This document shows positions 1 to 8,949 of a stretch of 64,000 bases of DNA, piece after piece. This DNA is from Mumia sp050632745. GTDB taxonomy: Bacteria > Actinomycetota > Actinomycetes > Propionibacteriales > Nocardioidaceae. The notes beneath the pieces were generated by a model. That model saw only the letters and a list, made by a program, of their open reading frames with translations. It had not been told where the DNA came from and ran no database searches. The translations under genes were made by a program, and so were the position numbers. Positions within the stretch are counted from its first letter, which is position 1; every line of letters starts with the position of its first letter. Where the stretch lies: NCBI RefSeq assembly GCF_050632745.1, contig NZ_JBODSD010000006.1, positions 128,713 through 192,712 on the forward strand, read 5' to 3'.

Positions 1-352
1 ACGCGAGCGTCGGGTCGACCTCGAGGGACACGCGCCCGTCGGAGCCGCCCGTCGCGTCGTACACCGGCCGCAGGATCGTCGCGGCCTGGCGTACGTCGGT
101 CGTCGTGAGCTCGAAGATCGCGTCGGCCACGGTCGTCTGCGGGTCCGCGGCCAGGCCCTCGTCGAGCTGGGGCTCGTAGCGCTCGCCCTCCTTCATCGCC
201 GAGGCGAAGATCGTCGGGTTGCTGGTCACGCCGACGACGTGGTCCTCGTCGACGAGCCGCTTCAGCTCACCTGTCTCGGTCAGCTCGCGAGACAGGTCGT
301 CGAGCCAGATCGACACCCCCGCGTCGCTGAGGGCCTTCAGTCGGTCGGTCAT
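1..352 (-). CDS. tal: Transaldolase, N-terminal part (cut by window edge)
   Basis: Transaldolase of the non-oxidative pentose phosphate pathway; it moves a dihydroxyacetone unit between sugar phosphates in the cytoplasm. About 117 codons are visible, starting MTDRLKALSDAGVSIWLDDL and containing VTSNPTIFASA, the conserved TSNPTIF segment of the family. The ATG at 352 follows a strong GGAGGAG ribosome site. The catalytic lysine lies beyond the window edge. The gene sits directly downstream of tkt on the same strand with a 52-base gap, so the two are probably co-transcribed and serve one pathway. The family call is secure; only completeness is unknown. Confidence 0.93.
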   Translation of the reverse strand, partial: MTDRLKALSDAGVSIWLDDLSRELTETGELKRLVDEDHVVGVTSNPTIFASAMKEGERYEPQLDEGLAADPQTTVADAIFELTTTDVRQAATILRPVYDATGGSDGRVSLEVDPTLA

Positions 353-404
353 CGCGCTCTCCTCCGTCGTCGTCGGACGCCTCGCCTGCAGCGGTCGGCG
401 TCGC

Positions 405-2555
405 TCAGTGGTGGGTCTGCGGAAGGATCGTGTCCATCGGCTTGGCGAACACGCCGACGCCACCGGTGTGGCCCGCGGCGGCGATGCTCTCCTTCGCCGC
501 GCTCACGACCGCATCCGCAGTGATCCCGAACTCGTCGTACAGGGTCTGGTACGCCGCCGAGGCGCCGTAGTGCTCCAGGCTGACCGTGCGGCCGGCGTCG
601 CCGACCACCTCGCGCCAGCCCTGCGAGATCCCGGCCTCCACGCTCACGCGGGCGCGGACGCGTGGCGGGATCACCGAGTCGCGGTAGTCCTCGGTCTGCC
701 CGTCGAACCACTCGCGGCACGGCATCGACACGACGCGCGCCGCGATGCCTTCGGCCGCCAGCGCCTCGCGCGCCGCGACCGCGAGCTGTACCTCGGACCC
801 GGTGCCCACGAGCACCACGTCCGGGTCGCCGTCGGTGTCGAGAAGGATGTAGCCGCCCTTCGTGGCCTCCTCCGCAGCGGCGAAGCCGTCGGTGCCGCGC
901 GGGAAGACCGGGAGGTTCTGGCGGCTGAGGGCGAGCCCCGCCGGGTGGGTGGGGGACTCGAGGATCTTCTTCCAGACCACGACCGTCTCGCTCGCGTCGG
1001 CCGGGCGGACGACGTCGAGACCCGGGATCGCGCGCAGGGCCGCGAGGTGCTCGACCGGCTGGTGCGTCGGGCCGTCCTCACCGAGCCCGATGGAGTCGTG
1101 CGTCCAGACGTAGGTCACCGGCAGCTGCATCAGCGCTGCGAGGCGGACCGACGGGCGCATGTAGTCGGAGAAGACGAGGAACGTGCCGCCGTACGGGCGG
1201 GTCGGGCTGTGCAGCGCGATGCCGTTGAGGATCGCGCCCATGCCGTGCTCGCGGATGCCGAAGTGCAGCACGCGGCCGTACCAGTCGCCGGAGAACATCT
1301 TGGTGGCGTGCTCGGGCGGGAGGAACGACGGCTGGCCCTTGGGCGTCGTGTTGTTGGAGCCGGCGAGGTCCGCCGAGCCGCCCCAGAGCTCCGGGAGCTT
1401 CGGTGCCGCGGCGGTGAGGAACTCACCGGAGGCCACGCGCGTCGCGACACCCTTCGGGTCGGCGTCGTACGTCGGCAGGTCGGCGTCCCAGCCGTCGGGC
1501 AGCTCGCGCGACTGGAGCCGGTCGAACAGCGCCGCCGACTCCGGGTTGGCCTCGCGCCACGCGGCGTACAGGGAGTTCCACTCCGCCTGCAGCTCCTCGC
1601 CGCGCGTGCGGGTCTCGCGGGTGTGGGCGATGACCTCGGGAGCGACCTCGAAGGTCTTCTCCGGGTCGAAGCCGAGGATCTCCTTGGTCTTCGCGACCTC
1701 GTCGGCGCCGAGGGCGGAGCCGTGCGAGGCGCCGGTGCCCTGCTTGTCGGGTGCGGGCCACGCGATGATCGTCTTGAGCGCGATGAAGCTGGGCTTGTCG
1801 GTGACCGAGCGGGCCGTCTGCAGCGCCTCCCAGAGGGCTTCGACGTCCTCGGTGTAGCCCGTGCCGTCGTGCGTCCAGTCGACCATCTGCACGTGCCAGC
1901 CGTAGCCCTCGTAGCGCTTGAGCACGTCCTCGTTGAACGCGACCGCGGTGTCGTCCTCGATGGAGATCCGGTTGTCGTCCCAGATCAGCGTCAGGTTGCC
2001 GAGCTGCTGGGTGCCGGCGAGCGAGCTGGCCTCCGAGGCCACGCCCTCCTCCATGTCGCCGTCGGAGGCGATCGCGTACACGTGGTGGTCGAACACGCCC
2101 TCGCCGAGCGGGGCGTCGGGCTCGAGGAGACCGTGGCGGCGGCGCGCGGCCATCGCCATGCCGACCGCGTTGCCGACGCCCTGGCCGAGCGGGCCGGTGG
2201 TCACCTCGATGCCGGCCGTGTGCCGGAACTCGGGGTGTCCGGGCGTCTTGCTGCCCCAGGTGCGGAGCGCCTCGAGGTCGGCCAGCTCCAGGCCGAACCC
2301 GGTCAGGTAGAGCTGGATGTACTGGGTGAGGCTCGAGTGCCCGCACGACAGCACGAAGCGGTCGCGCGCCGCCCAGTGCGGGTCGGCGGGGTTGTGCCGC
2401 ATGAGCTTGTTGTAGAGCAGGTACGCCGCCGGCGCGAGGCTCATGGCGGTCCCGGGGTGGCCGTTGCCGACCTTCTGGACGGCGTCCATGGCGAGGACGC
2501 GGACGGTGTCGACCGCCTTGCGGTCGAGGTCGGTCCACTCCAGCTTGGTGCTCAC
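405..2555 (-). CDS. tkt: Transketolase
   Basis: Thiamine-diphosphate-dependent transketolase, 716 residues, moving two-carbon units between sugar phosphates. The TPP/Mg motif is visible near residues 160-190 (ASDGDMEEG followed by WDDN), and the cofactor-activating segment GIREHGMGAI lies near residue 433. Length matches bacterial transketolases. I chose the GTG at 2555 (protein MSTKLEWTDLD), with AGGAG about 12 bases upstream, because the open frame upstream of it is Arg/Pro-rich and unlike the family. It is divergent from ctaB and upstream of tal. Confidence 0.95.
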   Translation of the reverse strand: MSTKLEWTDLDRKAVDTVRVLAMDAVQKVGNGHPGTAMSLAPAAYLLYNKLMRHNPADPHWAARDRFVLSCGHSSLTQYIQLYLTGFGLELADLEALRTWGSKTPGHPEFRHTAGIEVTTGPLGQGVGNAVGMAMAARRRHGLLEPDAPLGEGVFDHHVYAIASDGDMEEGVASEASSLAGTQQLGNLTLIWDDNRISIEDDTAVAFNEDVLKRYEGYGWHVQMVDWTHDGTGYTEDVEALWEALQTARSVTDKPSFIALKTIIAWPAPDKQGTGASHGSALGADEVAKTKEILGFDPEKTFEVAPEVIAHTRETRTRGEELQAEWNSLYAAWREANPESAALFDRLQSRELPDGWDADLPTYDADPKGVATRVASGEFLTAAAPKLPELWGGSADLAGSNNTTPKGQPSFLPPEHATKMFSGDWYGRVLHFGIREHGMGAILNGIALHSPTRPYGGTFLVFSDYMRPSVRLAALMQLPVTYVWTHDSIGLGEDGPTHQPVEHLAALRAIPGLDVVRPADASETVVVWKKILESPTHPAGLALSRQNLPVFPRGTDGFAAAEEATKGGYILLDTDGDPDVVLVGTGSEVQLAVAAREALAAEGIAARVVSMPCREWFDGQTEDYRDSVIPPRVRARVSVEAGISQGWREVVGDAGRTVSLEHYGASAAYQTLYDEFGITADAVVSAAKESIAAAGHTGGVGVFAKPMDTILPQTHH

Positions 2556-2803
2556 GTCGGCGTGCTCCTCGTACGGTGGTGCGGGGTCTCCGGCGCGTCT
2601 GTGCCTTGTCGCGCGGCATGGCGCCGGATCACGGACAGGTCTCGGTGTCGAGCGTACTCGCGCCGTTCCGTTCGCGCGGATCGGCTCCCTGCCGTGGGAC
2701 AGCGGGCGAACTGCGGGTGTGCTGACACCGTCCGAGATCGTGGCGCCGGTCACCAGACGGACTGCCATCTCGCACCCGGACGTGCACCGCGTCGGGCGTT
2801 GAC

Positions 2804-2809
2804 TAGACT
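2804..2809 (+). promoter_or_regulatory. -10 box of ctaB, leaderless arrangement
   Basis: TAGACT followed by exactly six bases (CGCGGC) and then the GTG start of ctaB. Transcription would begin at or next to the start codon, so the mRNA would be leaderless. The same geometry recurs at ten other genes in the window. No clear -35 box was identified. Confidence 0.6.
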
Positions 2810-2815
2810 CGCGGC

Positions 2816-3769
2816 GTGACCGCAATCGACCCGGAGCTGAGTGCTGCGCACCAGCGTCCCCCGCGCACGTCGAGCGGTCGTCCTCGGATCACCGACGTCG
2901 TCAGCGCGTACGTCGGTCTGATGAAGCCTCGCATCATCGAGCTGCTGCTGCTCACGACCGTTCCGGTGATGTTCCTGGCGGCCGAGGGCGTCCCCCCGCT
3001 GTGGCCCGTCATCGTGACGCTGGTCGGCGGGACCTTGTCGGCGGGCTCGGCCAACGCTCTCAACTGCGTCTTCGACGCTGACATCGACCAGCAGATGCGC
3101 CGGACGCGCCGGCGCCCGCTGCCGCGCCACGCCGTGACGACCCGCGCCGCGCTGGTCTTCGGCCTCGTGCTCGGAGTCGTCTCGACGCTGATGCTCGGCC
3201 TGCTCGTCAACTGGCTGTCGGCCGGGCTGGCGCTCGCAGCCAACGTCTTCTACGTCGTCGGCTACACGATGCTGCTCAAGCGGCGCACCTCCCAGAACAT
3301 CGTGTGGGGCGGCGCCGCGGGCTGCTTCCCGGCGCTGATCGGCTGGACGGCCGTCACGGGCGAGCTCGCGTGGCCGCCGGTGATCCTCTTCCTCGTCGTC
3401 TTCTTCTGGACGCCGCCGCACTTCTGGTCGCTGGCGATCCGCTACCGCGAGGACTACGCCGCTGCCGACGTGCCGATGCTGCCGTCGATCGCGCCGGCGA
3501 CCGTGGTGGCGCGCAAGATCCTCGCGTACTCCTACGTGATGGTCGCGACCTCGCTCGTGCTGTGGCCGTTGACGCCGACGGGCTGGTTCTACCCGACCGC
3601 GGCGGTCGTGCTCGGTGCCGCGTTCCTCGTCGAGGCGCACCGCCTCAAGGCGCGGGCGCAGCAGAGCTCGGAGCTGTCGGTGCTGAAGCCGATGCGGCTG
3701 TTCCACTGGTCCAACGCCTACCTGGCGCTGCTGTTCGTGGCTGCCGCCGTGGACCCGTTCCTGCGCTGA
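2816..3769 (+). CDS. ctaB: Protoheme IX farnesyltransferase (heme O synthase)
   Basis: UbiA-family membrane prenyltransferase that attaches a farnesyl group to heme B to give heme O for the aa3 oxidase. 317 residues with many hydrophobic helices. The prenyl-diphosphate site NCVFDADIDQQM lies at about residues 83-94, and the second polar loop near the WTPPHFWSLAIRYREDY segment is typical of CtaB/COX10. It is divergent from tkt and converges with ctaA, the next enzyme of heme A synthesis. A strong terminator separates the two. Confidence 0.95.
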   Translation: MTAIDPELSAAHQRPPRTSSGRPRITDVVSAYVGLMKPRIIELLLLTTVPVMFLAAEGVPPLWPVIVTLVGGTLSAGSANALNCVFDADIDQQMRRTRRRPLPRHAVTTRAALVFGLVLGVVSTLMLGLLVNWLSAGLALAANVFYVVGYTMLLKRRTSQNIVWGGAAGCFPALIGWTAVTGELAWPPVILFLVVFFWTPPHFWSLAIRYREDYAAADVPMLPSIAPATVVARKILAYSYVMVATSLVLWPLTPTGWFYPTAAVVLGAAFLVEAHRLKARAQQSSELSVLKPMRLFHWSNAYLALLFVAAAVDPFLR

Positions 3770-3987
3770 CCCCAGCGTCCCTCTTGCTCCCTCGCTCCGC
3801 CGACGGATCTTGACGGGCTACGACCAGGGTCTGGTCGGGATCCCTCAAGAACCGTGGGGTGGCGACCTGCGGAGCTCGTCCCCAGGTGTGCGGCGTCCCC
3901 ACGCGTCCGACGGGTCTGCTCTCACCCGTGCCGCGAGAACCACGAGCCAGCTCGAGCGACTGTTCCAGAGCGCGGGCTGGAGGTGGG

Positions 3988-4032
3988 ATCGTGCGGGACC
4001 GTGACCACCTCGTGGTCGCGTTCCCGCACGAT
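3988..4032. terminator. Long hairpin between convergent ctaB and ctaA
   Basis: Two 21-base arms pair at 19 positions around a three-base loop (left arm starts ATCGTGCGGGA, right arm ends TCCCGCACGAT). It lies just after ctaA's stop and 220 bases after ctaB's, so it can end transcription from both sides. There is no U-run. I see nothing else in 3770-3987. Confidence 0.7.
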
Positions 4033-4040
4033 GCGTCGGC

Positions 4041-4991
4041 CTAGGCGCTCGGGGCGGACGGAGAGGTCGTCGGCGAGGGGAAGGCCGGGGTGGTGCGGAC
4101 GGCGGGAGTGCGCGACTCGAGCGCGGCCCACGTCGCTGCGGCCGCGAGGATCCCCGCGCCGAGCAGGTGGAGGCCGACGAGGACGATCGGGAGGTCCGTG
4201 AAGTACTGGACGAACCCGATCAGGCCCTGTCCGAGCTCGACCGCGACGAGGACGATCGCCGCGCGGATGGCCACGGGGGCGGCGCCCACGGCCTTGTACG
4301 CCAGCACCAGCCCGATGGAGAGGCCGAGCAGGAGGAAGACGGCGTCGGCGTGGAGCTGCGTGACGGCAGCGGGGGAGAAGCCGTTGCGCGGCGTGTCCGG
4401 GTCACCGGCGTGGGGGCCCGCTCCGGTCACGACGGTGCCGATCATCACCGTGGCCCACATGACGCCGTACGTGATCCACCCGAGCGTCTGCGCCGGGGCA
4501 GGCACCGTCGGCGGGTGCCAGGCGGCCGGGTGGTACGTCTGGCGTACGAGCACCGTGGACAGGCTGACGAGCCCGATCGACACGGCGAGGTGCACGGCGA
4601 CCGCCCACGCGTTGAGGTCGACGAGCACCGTGATGCCGCCGATCAGCGCCTGCGCGGGGATGCCGAAGGCCATCAGCGTGGCGACGACCACGGAGCGCGG
4701 ACGCTTCGGGCGCCACTGCCGCACCGCGAACCAGGTTGCGATCGCGATCCCGACGAGCACGAACGTCAGCAGCCGGTTGCCGAACTCGATAACCCCGTGG
4801 ATCCCGAGCGCGCCGTGCGGGACGTACGACTCGTCGGTGCACCGCGGCCACGTCGGGCACCCGAGCCCGGAGGCGGTCAGCCGGACGGCCGCGCCGGTGA
4901 CGATGATGCCGATGTTGGCGACCAGCGACGCCCACGCCCAGCCTCGTACGAAGCTGTCGGTCGGGTTGCGGAACCTGTCGATCACGATCAC
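4041..4991 (-). CDS. ctaA: Heme A synthase (CtaA/COX15 family)
   Basis: Membrane oxidase converting heme O to heme A for cytochrome aa3. About 316 residues and eight predicted helices. Conserved histidine-bearing helices are visible (HGALGIHGVIEFGNRLLTF, AVHLAVSIGL, QLHADAVFLLLG, GLHLLGAGIL), as is the first-loop cysteine pair in GCPTWPRC. I use the GTG at 4991, which overlaps the TGA of the upstream ABC permease by four bases; a second GTG at 4985 is equally possible. The tail is Pro/Ser/Thr-rich. Placement next to ctaB and an ABC exporter is common in actinobacteria. Confidence 0.9.
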   Translation of the reverse strand: MIVIDRFRNPTDSFVRGWAWASLVANIGIIVTGAAVRLTASGLGCPTWPRCTDESYVPHGALGIHGVIEFGNRLLTFVLVGIAIATWFAVRQWRPKRPRSVVVATLMAFGIPAQALIGGITVLVDLNAWAVAVHLAVSIGLVSLSTVLVRQTYHPAAWHPPTVPAPAQTLGWITYGVMWATVMIGTVVTGAGPHAGDPDTPRNGFSPAAVTQLHADAVFLLLGLSIGLVLAYKAVGAAPVAIRAAIVLVAVELGQGLIGFVQYFTDLPIVLVGLHLLGAGILAAAATWAALESRTPAVRTTPAFPSPTTSPSAPSA

Positions 4992-5761
4992 TCCCACTTG
5001 AACGTCCGGGCGGTCGCGCCGGCGGCGACGGCAGCCCAGACCACGAGCACCACGATGCTGGACACCGGTGGCGCACTTCCTTCGAACACCGTCCGCATGC
5101 CCTCCGACAGCGCGCCGGACGGCAGGACGGACAAGAACGTCTGCGCCGCGTCGGGATAGCGGCTCAGCGGCACGAGGACCGCCCCGCCCACCAGCAGCAG
5201 CACGTAGACCAGGTTCGCCACGGCCAGGGTCGCCTCGGCGCGCAGCGTGCCGGCGACCAGCAGCGCGAGCGCGGCGAACGCGGCGGTGCCGAGCAGCGCG
5301 AGCACGACCATCCACGCGTACGACGCTGCGCCGCCGTGCGGGTCCCACCCGAGCCAGAGCGCGACCACCACGAGCACGAGGAGCTGCAGCGCCTGCACGA
5401 GCAGGACGGAGCCGATCTTGCCGACCAGCAGGCCCCAGCGGGGGAGCGGCGTCGTGCCGAGCCGCTTGATCACCCCGTAGCGGCGCTCGAACCCGGTGGC
5501 GATCGCGAGCGACGTGAACGACGACGAGAGGATCGCCAGCGACAGCACGCCCGGCGTGATGATGTCGATCGGTCGGCCGGGCCCGAGGTCGACGATCCGG
5601 GTCGCCTCCGTCCCCGCGACCAGCAGCAGGAGCGGGATCACGAGGGCGAGGAGCAGCTGCTCGCCGTTGCGCATGAGCAGGCGCGTCTCCATGAGCGTCT
5701 GCGCGAGGACCATGCGGGGCACCGGTGCGGCGCCCGGCCGGGGCGCGAAGTCGAGGCTCAC
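4988..5761 (-). CDS. ABC-2 type exporter permease
   Basis: 257-residue membrane protein with about six hydrophobic helices. It is the permease partner of the ATPase immediately upstream. The segment after helix 1 and the FERRYGVIKRLGTTPLPR stretch resemble ABC-2 (DrrB/NatB-like) permeases. The GTG start at 5761 overlaps the ATPase stop by four bases, so translation is coupled, and its stop overlaps the ctaA start. The substrate cannot be read from sequence. The matching mycobacterial genes near ctaB suggest a link to oxidase or heme maturation, which is inference. Confidence 0.88.
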   Translation of the reverse strand: MSLDFAPRPGAAPVPRMVLAQTLMETRLLMRNGEQLLLALVIPLLLLVAGTEATRIVDLGPGRPIDIITPGVLSLAILSSSFTSLAIATGFERRYGVIKRLGTTPLPRWGLLVGKIGSVLLVQALQLLVLVVVALWLGWDPHGGAASYAWMVVLALLGTAAFAALALLVAGTLRAEATLAVANLVYVLLLVGGAVLVPLSRYPDAAQTFLSVLPSGALSEGMRTVFEGSAPPVSSIVVLVVWAAVAAGATARTFKWE

Positions 5762-6681
5762 GAGCGCAGCTCCCGTCCGGTCAGGTCGAGGAACACGTCC
5801 TCGAGGGTGCGACGGCGCACGCTGATCTCGTCGAGGAGCACGCCCTGGCTGGCGAACCACGCCGTGACGGCGTGGAGCAGTCCCGGATCGATCGTGCCCG
5901 AGACGAGGTAGACCCCCGGGCTCTGCTCGACGACCTGCGAACCCGCGGGAAGCGTCGTCAGGAGGCCGGCGGTGTCGAGTCCCGCGGTCGCAGCCAGGCG
6001 GACCGTGTTCTCGGCGCCCTCGCTGGTGAGGCTCTTGGGGGTCCCGGACGCGATGAGCCGCCCGTGGTCGATCACGTGGACCCAGTCGGCGAGGCGCTCG
6101 GCCTCGTCCATGAAGTGGGTGGTGAGCACGACGGTCACGCCGCTCACCCGCAGCTCGTCCACGAGCTCCCACGTCGCCCGGCGCGCCTGCGGGTCGAGGC
6201 CGGCGGTCGGCTCGTCGAGGAAGACCAGCTCGGGACGGCCGACGAGCGCCGTCGCGAGGGCGAGACGCTGCTGCTGACCGCCGGACAGGCGCCGGTACGG
6301 CGTGCGCCCGATCCCGCCGAGCCCGAGGCGCTCGATCAGGGCGTCGACGTCGAGCGGCTCGGCGTACAGGCGGGAGACGTAGCGGAGCATCTCGTGCGGG
6401 TACGACGCGGACCACGCGCCGCCGCTCTGGAGCATCACCCCGACGCGGGGGCGCAGCCTCGCCGCGTCGCGGACCGGGTCGAGGCCGAGCACGCGGACCG
6501 TGCCGGCCTGCGGACGGCGGTATCCCTCGCAGGTCTCGATCGTCGTGGTCTTGCCCGCGCCGTTGGGCCCGAGGACGGCGGTGACCGTGCCGGGCTCGAC
6601 CGTGAGGCTCAGGCCGTCGACTGCCGTCGTGTCGCCGTAGCGCATGACGAGGCCGGCGACCTCCACGGCGAGGGAATTCAC
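5758..6681 (-). CDS. ABC exporter ATP-binding protein
   Basis: 307-residue ATPase of the DrrA/NatA class. Walker A GPNGAGKTTT is near residue 38, the signature is LSGGQQQRLALA and Walker B is LVFLDEPTAGLD, so all motifs are intact. A C-terminal extension of about 85 residues follows the ABC domain, as in DrrA-like proteins. It is the first gene of the ATPase-permease-ctaA operon; the GTG start lies six bases after a TAGACT box. Confidence 0.93.
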   Translation of the reverse strand: MNSLAVEVAGLVMRYGDTTAVDGLSLTVEPGTVTAVLGPNGAGKTTTIETCEGYRRPQAGTVRVLGLDPVRDAARLRPRVGVMLQSGGAWSASYPHEMLRYVSRLYAEPLDVDALIERLGLGGIGRTPYRRLSGGQQQRLALATALVGRPELVFLDEPTAGLDPQARRATWELVDELRVSGVTVVLTTHFMDEAERLADWVHVIDHGRLIASGTPKSLTSEGAENTVRLAATAGLDTAGLLTTLPAGSQVVEQSPGVYLVSGTIDPGLLHAVTAWFASQGVLLDEISVRRRTLEDVFLDLTGRELRS

Positions 6682-6687
6682 TGGTCC

Positions 6688-6693
6688 AGTCTA
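6688..6693 (-). promoter_or_regulatory. -10 box of the ABC-ctaA operon, leaderless arrangement
   Basis: TAGACT on the minus strand, then six bases (GGACCA), then the GTG start at 6681. It is divergent from a TAGGGT box near 6711 that could serve the MMPL gene. Confidence 0.6.
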
Positions 6694-6755
6694 GAGATCT
6701 CGTGTTCGATAGGGTCTGCTGGGGCCGCCGCCGGGGTGGCCCGGGGAGGGGTCAG

Positions 6756-8903
6756 GTGTTCGGCTCGCTCGGACGATACGTCGTCCGTCATCCGTGGCAG
6801 GTCATTCTCGCGTGGATCGTGCTCGCGGTGGCAGTGGTGTCGTTGGCGCCGCCGTTGCAGTCCACCAGTGACGAGGCCGACTTCCTGCCCCGTCACTACG
6901 AGTCCATCAAGGCGCTCGAGGCCCAGGCCGATGCCTTCCCGGAGCTCGCCGACACCGAGCCCGCGGCCATCGTCGTCGTCGACCGCGAGGACGGGCAGCA
7001 GCTCACCGACGAGAACACCGCCGCCGTGGCCGCGCTCGCCGAGGACCTGAGCGCCGCCGACATCGAGCACCTCGCCGACATCCGGGCCAACCCTCCGTCG
7101 GAGAACGGCGTGGTCCAGACGATCACGGCGGGGCTCACCGAGGGCACCGACCCGTTCGACACCACGCTGACGGACAGCGCCAAGGAGCTGCGCGAGCAGG
7201 CCAAGGACGCCGTCGAGGGCACCGACCTGCGAGTCGCCGTCACCGGGTCGATCGCGCAGAACCTCGACGCCGAGGAGGCCGCGAGCGGCGCCGAGGCGGC
7301 CGTCGGCATCGCGACGATCGGCCTGATCGTCATCCTTCTCCTGGTGATCTTCCGCAGCCCGATCGTCGCGCTGCTCCCGATCGTCGTGATCACGATCATC
7401 TCCCAGGTCGCCACCGGCCTGATCTCCATCGCGAACGAGACCTTCGGCCTCCAGGCCGACTCGTCGGTCACGGTGATCCTGATCGTCGTGCTGTTCGGCA
7501 TCGGCACCGACTACATCCTCTTCTTGATGTTCCGCTATCGAGAGCGGCTGCGAGAGGGGGAGGAGCCCAAGGCCGCGATGGTGCACGCGATCGAGCGCGC
7601 CGGCGAGGCGATCGCGTCCGCCGGCGGCGCCGTGATCGTCGCGTTCATGGCGCTGGTGCTGTCGTCCCTGAGCATCTTCCGCTCGATCGGCCCGGCGCTC
7701 GCGATCGCCGTGGCGGTCACGGTCGTGGCCGCGCTCACCCTGATCCCGGCCGTCGTGTCGCTGCTCGGCACCAAGGTCTTCTGGCCGTCCAAGGCATGGA
7801 AGAAGGAGCCCAAGAACGCCCGCTTCGCGGCGATCGGTGACTCGCTCGGCCGCCACCCGGGCCGATTCGCGCTCGCCTCGGGGCTCCTGCTCGCCGCGCT
7901 CGCGGTCTTCGCGTTCGGCTTCAAGCCGTCGTTCGACTTCTCGCAGATGAGCCTGCCCGACGACGCGGAGTCGATGGTGGCGAGCGAGCGCATGCTCGAG
8001 GGCTACCCCGCAGGTGCCACCGCCCCGCAGACCGTCATCCTGCAGAGCACGGACGGCGACCCTATCGCGCAGGACGAGCTCGCCCCGTTCGCGACAGCGC
8101 TCGGCGACGCGGAGGGCGTGGCCCAGGTCGCGCAGCCGATCCCCAACGCCGACGGCACGGCCGCGCTCTTCATCGTGACGCTCGACGACGACCCGATGTC
8201 GGATGCCGCCATGGAGCACGTCGAGGGTCCGATCCGTACGGCGGCGCACGACGCGGCCCCGGACGGTGCCGAGGCCCTCGTCGGCGGGACGACGTCGATC
8301 TTCGTCGACCTCCAGGACGCGATGAACCGCGACTACTCCGTCGTGTTCCCGGTCGCGGCGCTGCTCATCATGATCATCCTGGCGGTCCTGCTCCGCAGCC
8401 TCGTCGCGCCGCTCTACCTGATGGCGTCGGTCGGCCTCGGCTTCGGCGCGACGCTGGGCGCCACGGTGCTGGTGTTCCAGGTGGCCAAGGGTGAGGACGG
8501 CCTCATCTTCATGCTGCCGATCTACATCTACCTGTTCGTGGTCGCGCTCGGCACCGACTACAACATCCTGATGATCGCGCGCTTGCGGGAGGAGTCCCGG
8601 CAAGGGAAGGACCCGCATGCCGCGGCGGCCTGGGCCGTACGCCATGCCGGTCCTACCATCGCCGCTGCCGGCCTGATCCTGGCCGGGTCGTTCGCCGCGC
8701 TCATGCTCGGCGGCAACCCGCTCCTCGTCTCGATGGGCTTCGCGATCTCGTTCGGCATCCTCGTCGCGGCCTTCGTGATGTCGATGTTCTTCACGCCGTC
8801 GCTGACCGCGCTGCTCGGGCACGCCGCCTGGTGGCCCGGTCACGGGGACGAGGCGCGCGAGGACGAGATCGAGGAGCCCGTCGAGTCGGCGCCGAGGTCC
8901 TGA
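6756..8903 (+). CDS. MMPL-family transporter
   Basis: 715-residue RND-superfamily membrane protein of the MmpL/YdfJ type, probably an exporter of lipids or hydrophobic compounds. It has two similar halves, each with one helix, a large extracytoplasmic domain and a bundle of five helices. Hallmarks are GIGTDYILFLMFRYRERL in the first half and LGTDYNILMIARLREE in the second, the paired Asp-Tyr segments expected of MMPL proton relays. I chose the GTG at 6756 because GGGGAGGGG lies five bases upstream and MFGSLGRYVVRHPW is a typical start. It stands alone; the cargo is unknown. Confidence 0.9.
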   Translation: MFGSLGRYVVRHPWQVILAWIVLAVAVVSLAPPLQSTSDEADFLPRHYESIKALEAQADAFPELADTEPAAIVVVDREDGQQLTDENTAAVAALAEDLSAADIEHLADIRANPPSENGVVQTITAGLTEGTDPFDTTLTDSAKELREQAKDAVEGTDLRVAVTGSIAQNLDAEEAASGAEAAVGIATIGLIVILLLVIFRSPIVALLPIVVITIISQVATGLISIANETFGLQADSSVTVILIVVLFGIGTDYILFLMFRYRERLREGEEPKAAMVHAIERAGEAIASAGGAVIVAFMALVLSSLSIFRSIGPALAIAVAVTVVAALTLIPAVVSLLGTKVFWPSKAWKKEPKNARFAAIGDSLGRHPGRFALASGLLLAALAVFAFGFKPSFDFSQMSLPDDAESMVASERMLEGYPAGATAPQTVILQSTDGDPIAQDELAPFATALGDAEGVAQVAQPIPNADGTAALFIVTLDDDPMSDAAMEHVEGPIRTAAHDAAPDGAEALVGGTTSIFVDLQDAMNRDYSVVFPVAALLIMIILAVLLRSLVAPLYLMASVGLGFGATLGATVLVFQVAKGEDGLIFMLPIYIYLFVVALGTDYNILMIARLREESRQGKDPHAAAAWAVRHAGPTIAAAGLILAGSFAALMLGGNPLLVSMGFAISFGILVAAFVMSMFFTPSLTALLGHAAWWPGHGDEAREDEIEEPVESAPRS

Positions 8904-8949
8904 TCCGAGGTCCCGACACGCGGGCTCCTGACACGAGAGTGGTGACGCG

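Noticed and set aside
219..2819. Open frame of 866 codons antisense to tkt
   Set aside because: Arg/Gly/Val-rich composition with no domain; it mirrors the complete transketolase on the other strand, as is usual in GC-rich DNA.
2556..2825. N-terminal extension of transketolase of about 90 residues
   Set aside because: Extension is Arg/Pro-rich and unlike the family; the GTG at 2555 has a ribosome site and gives the normal N-terminus.
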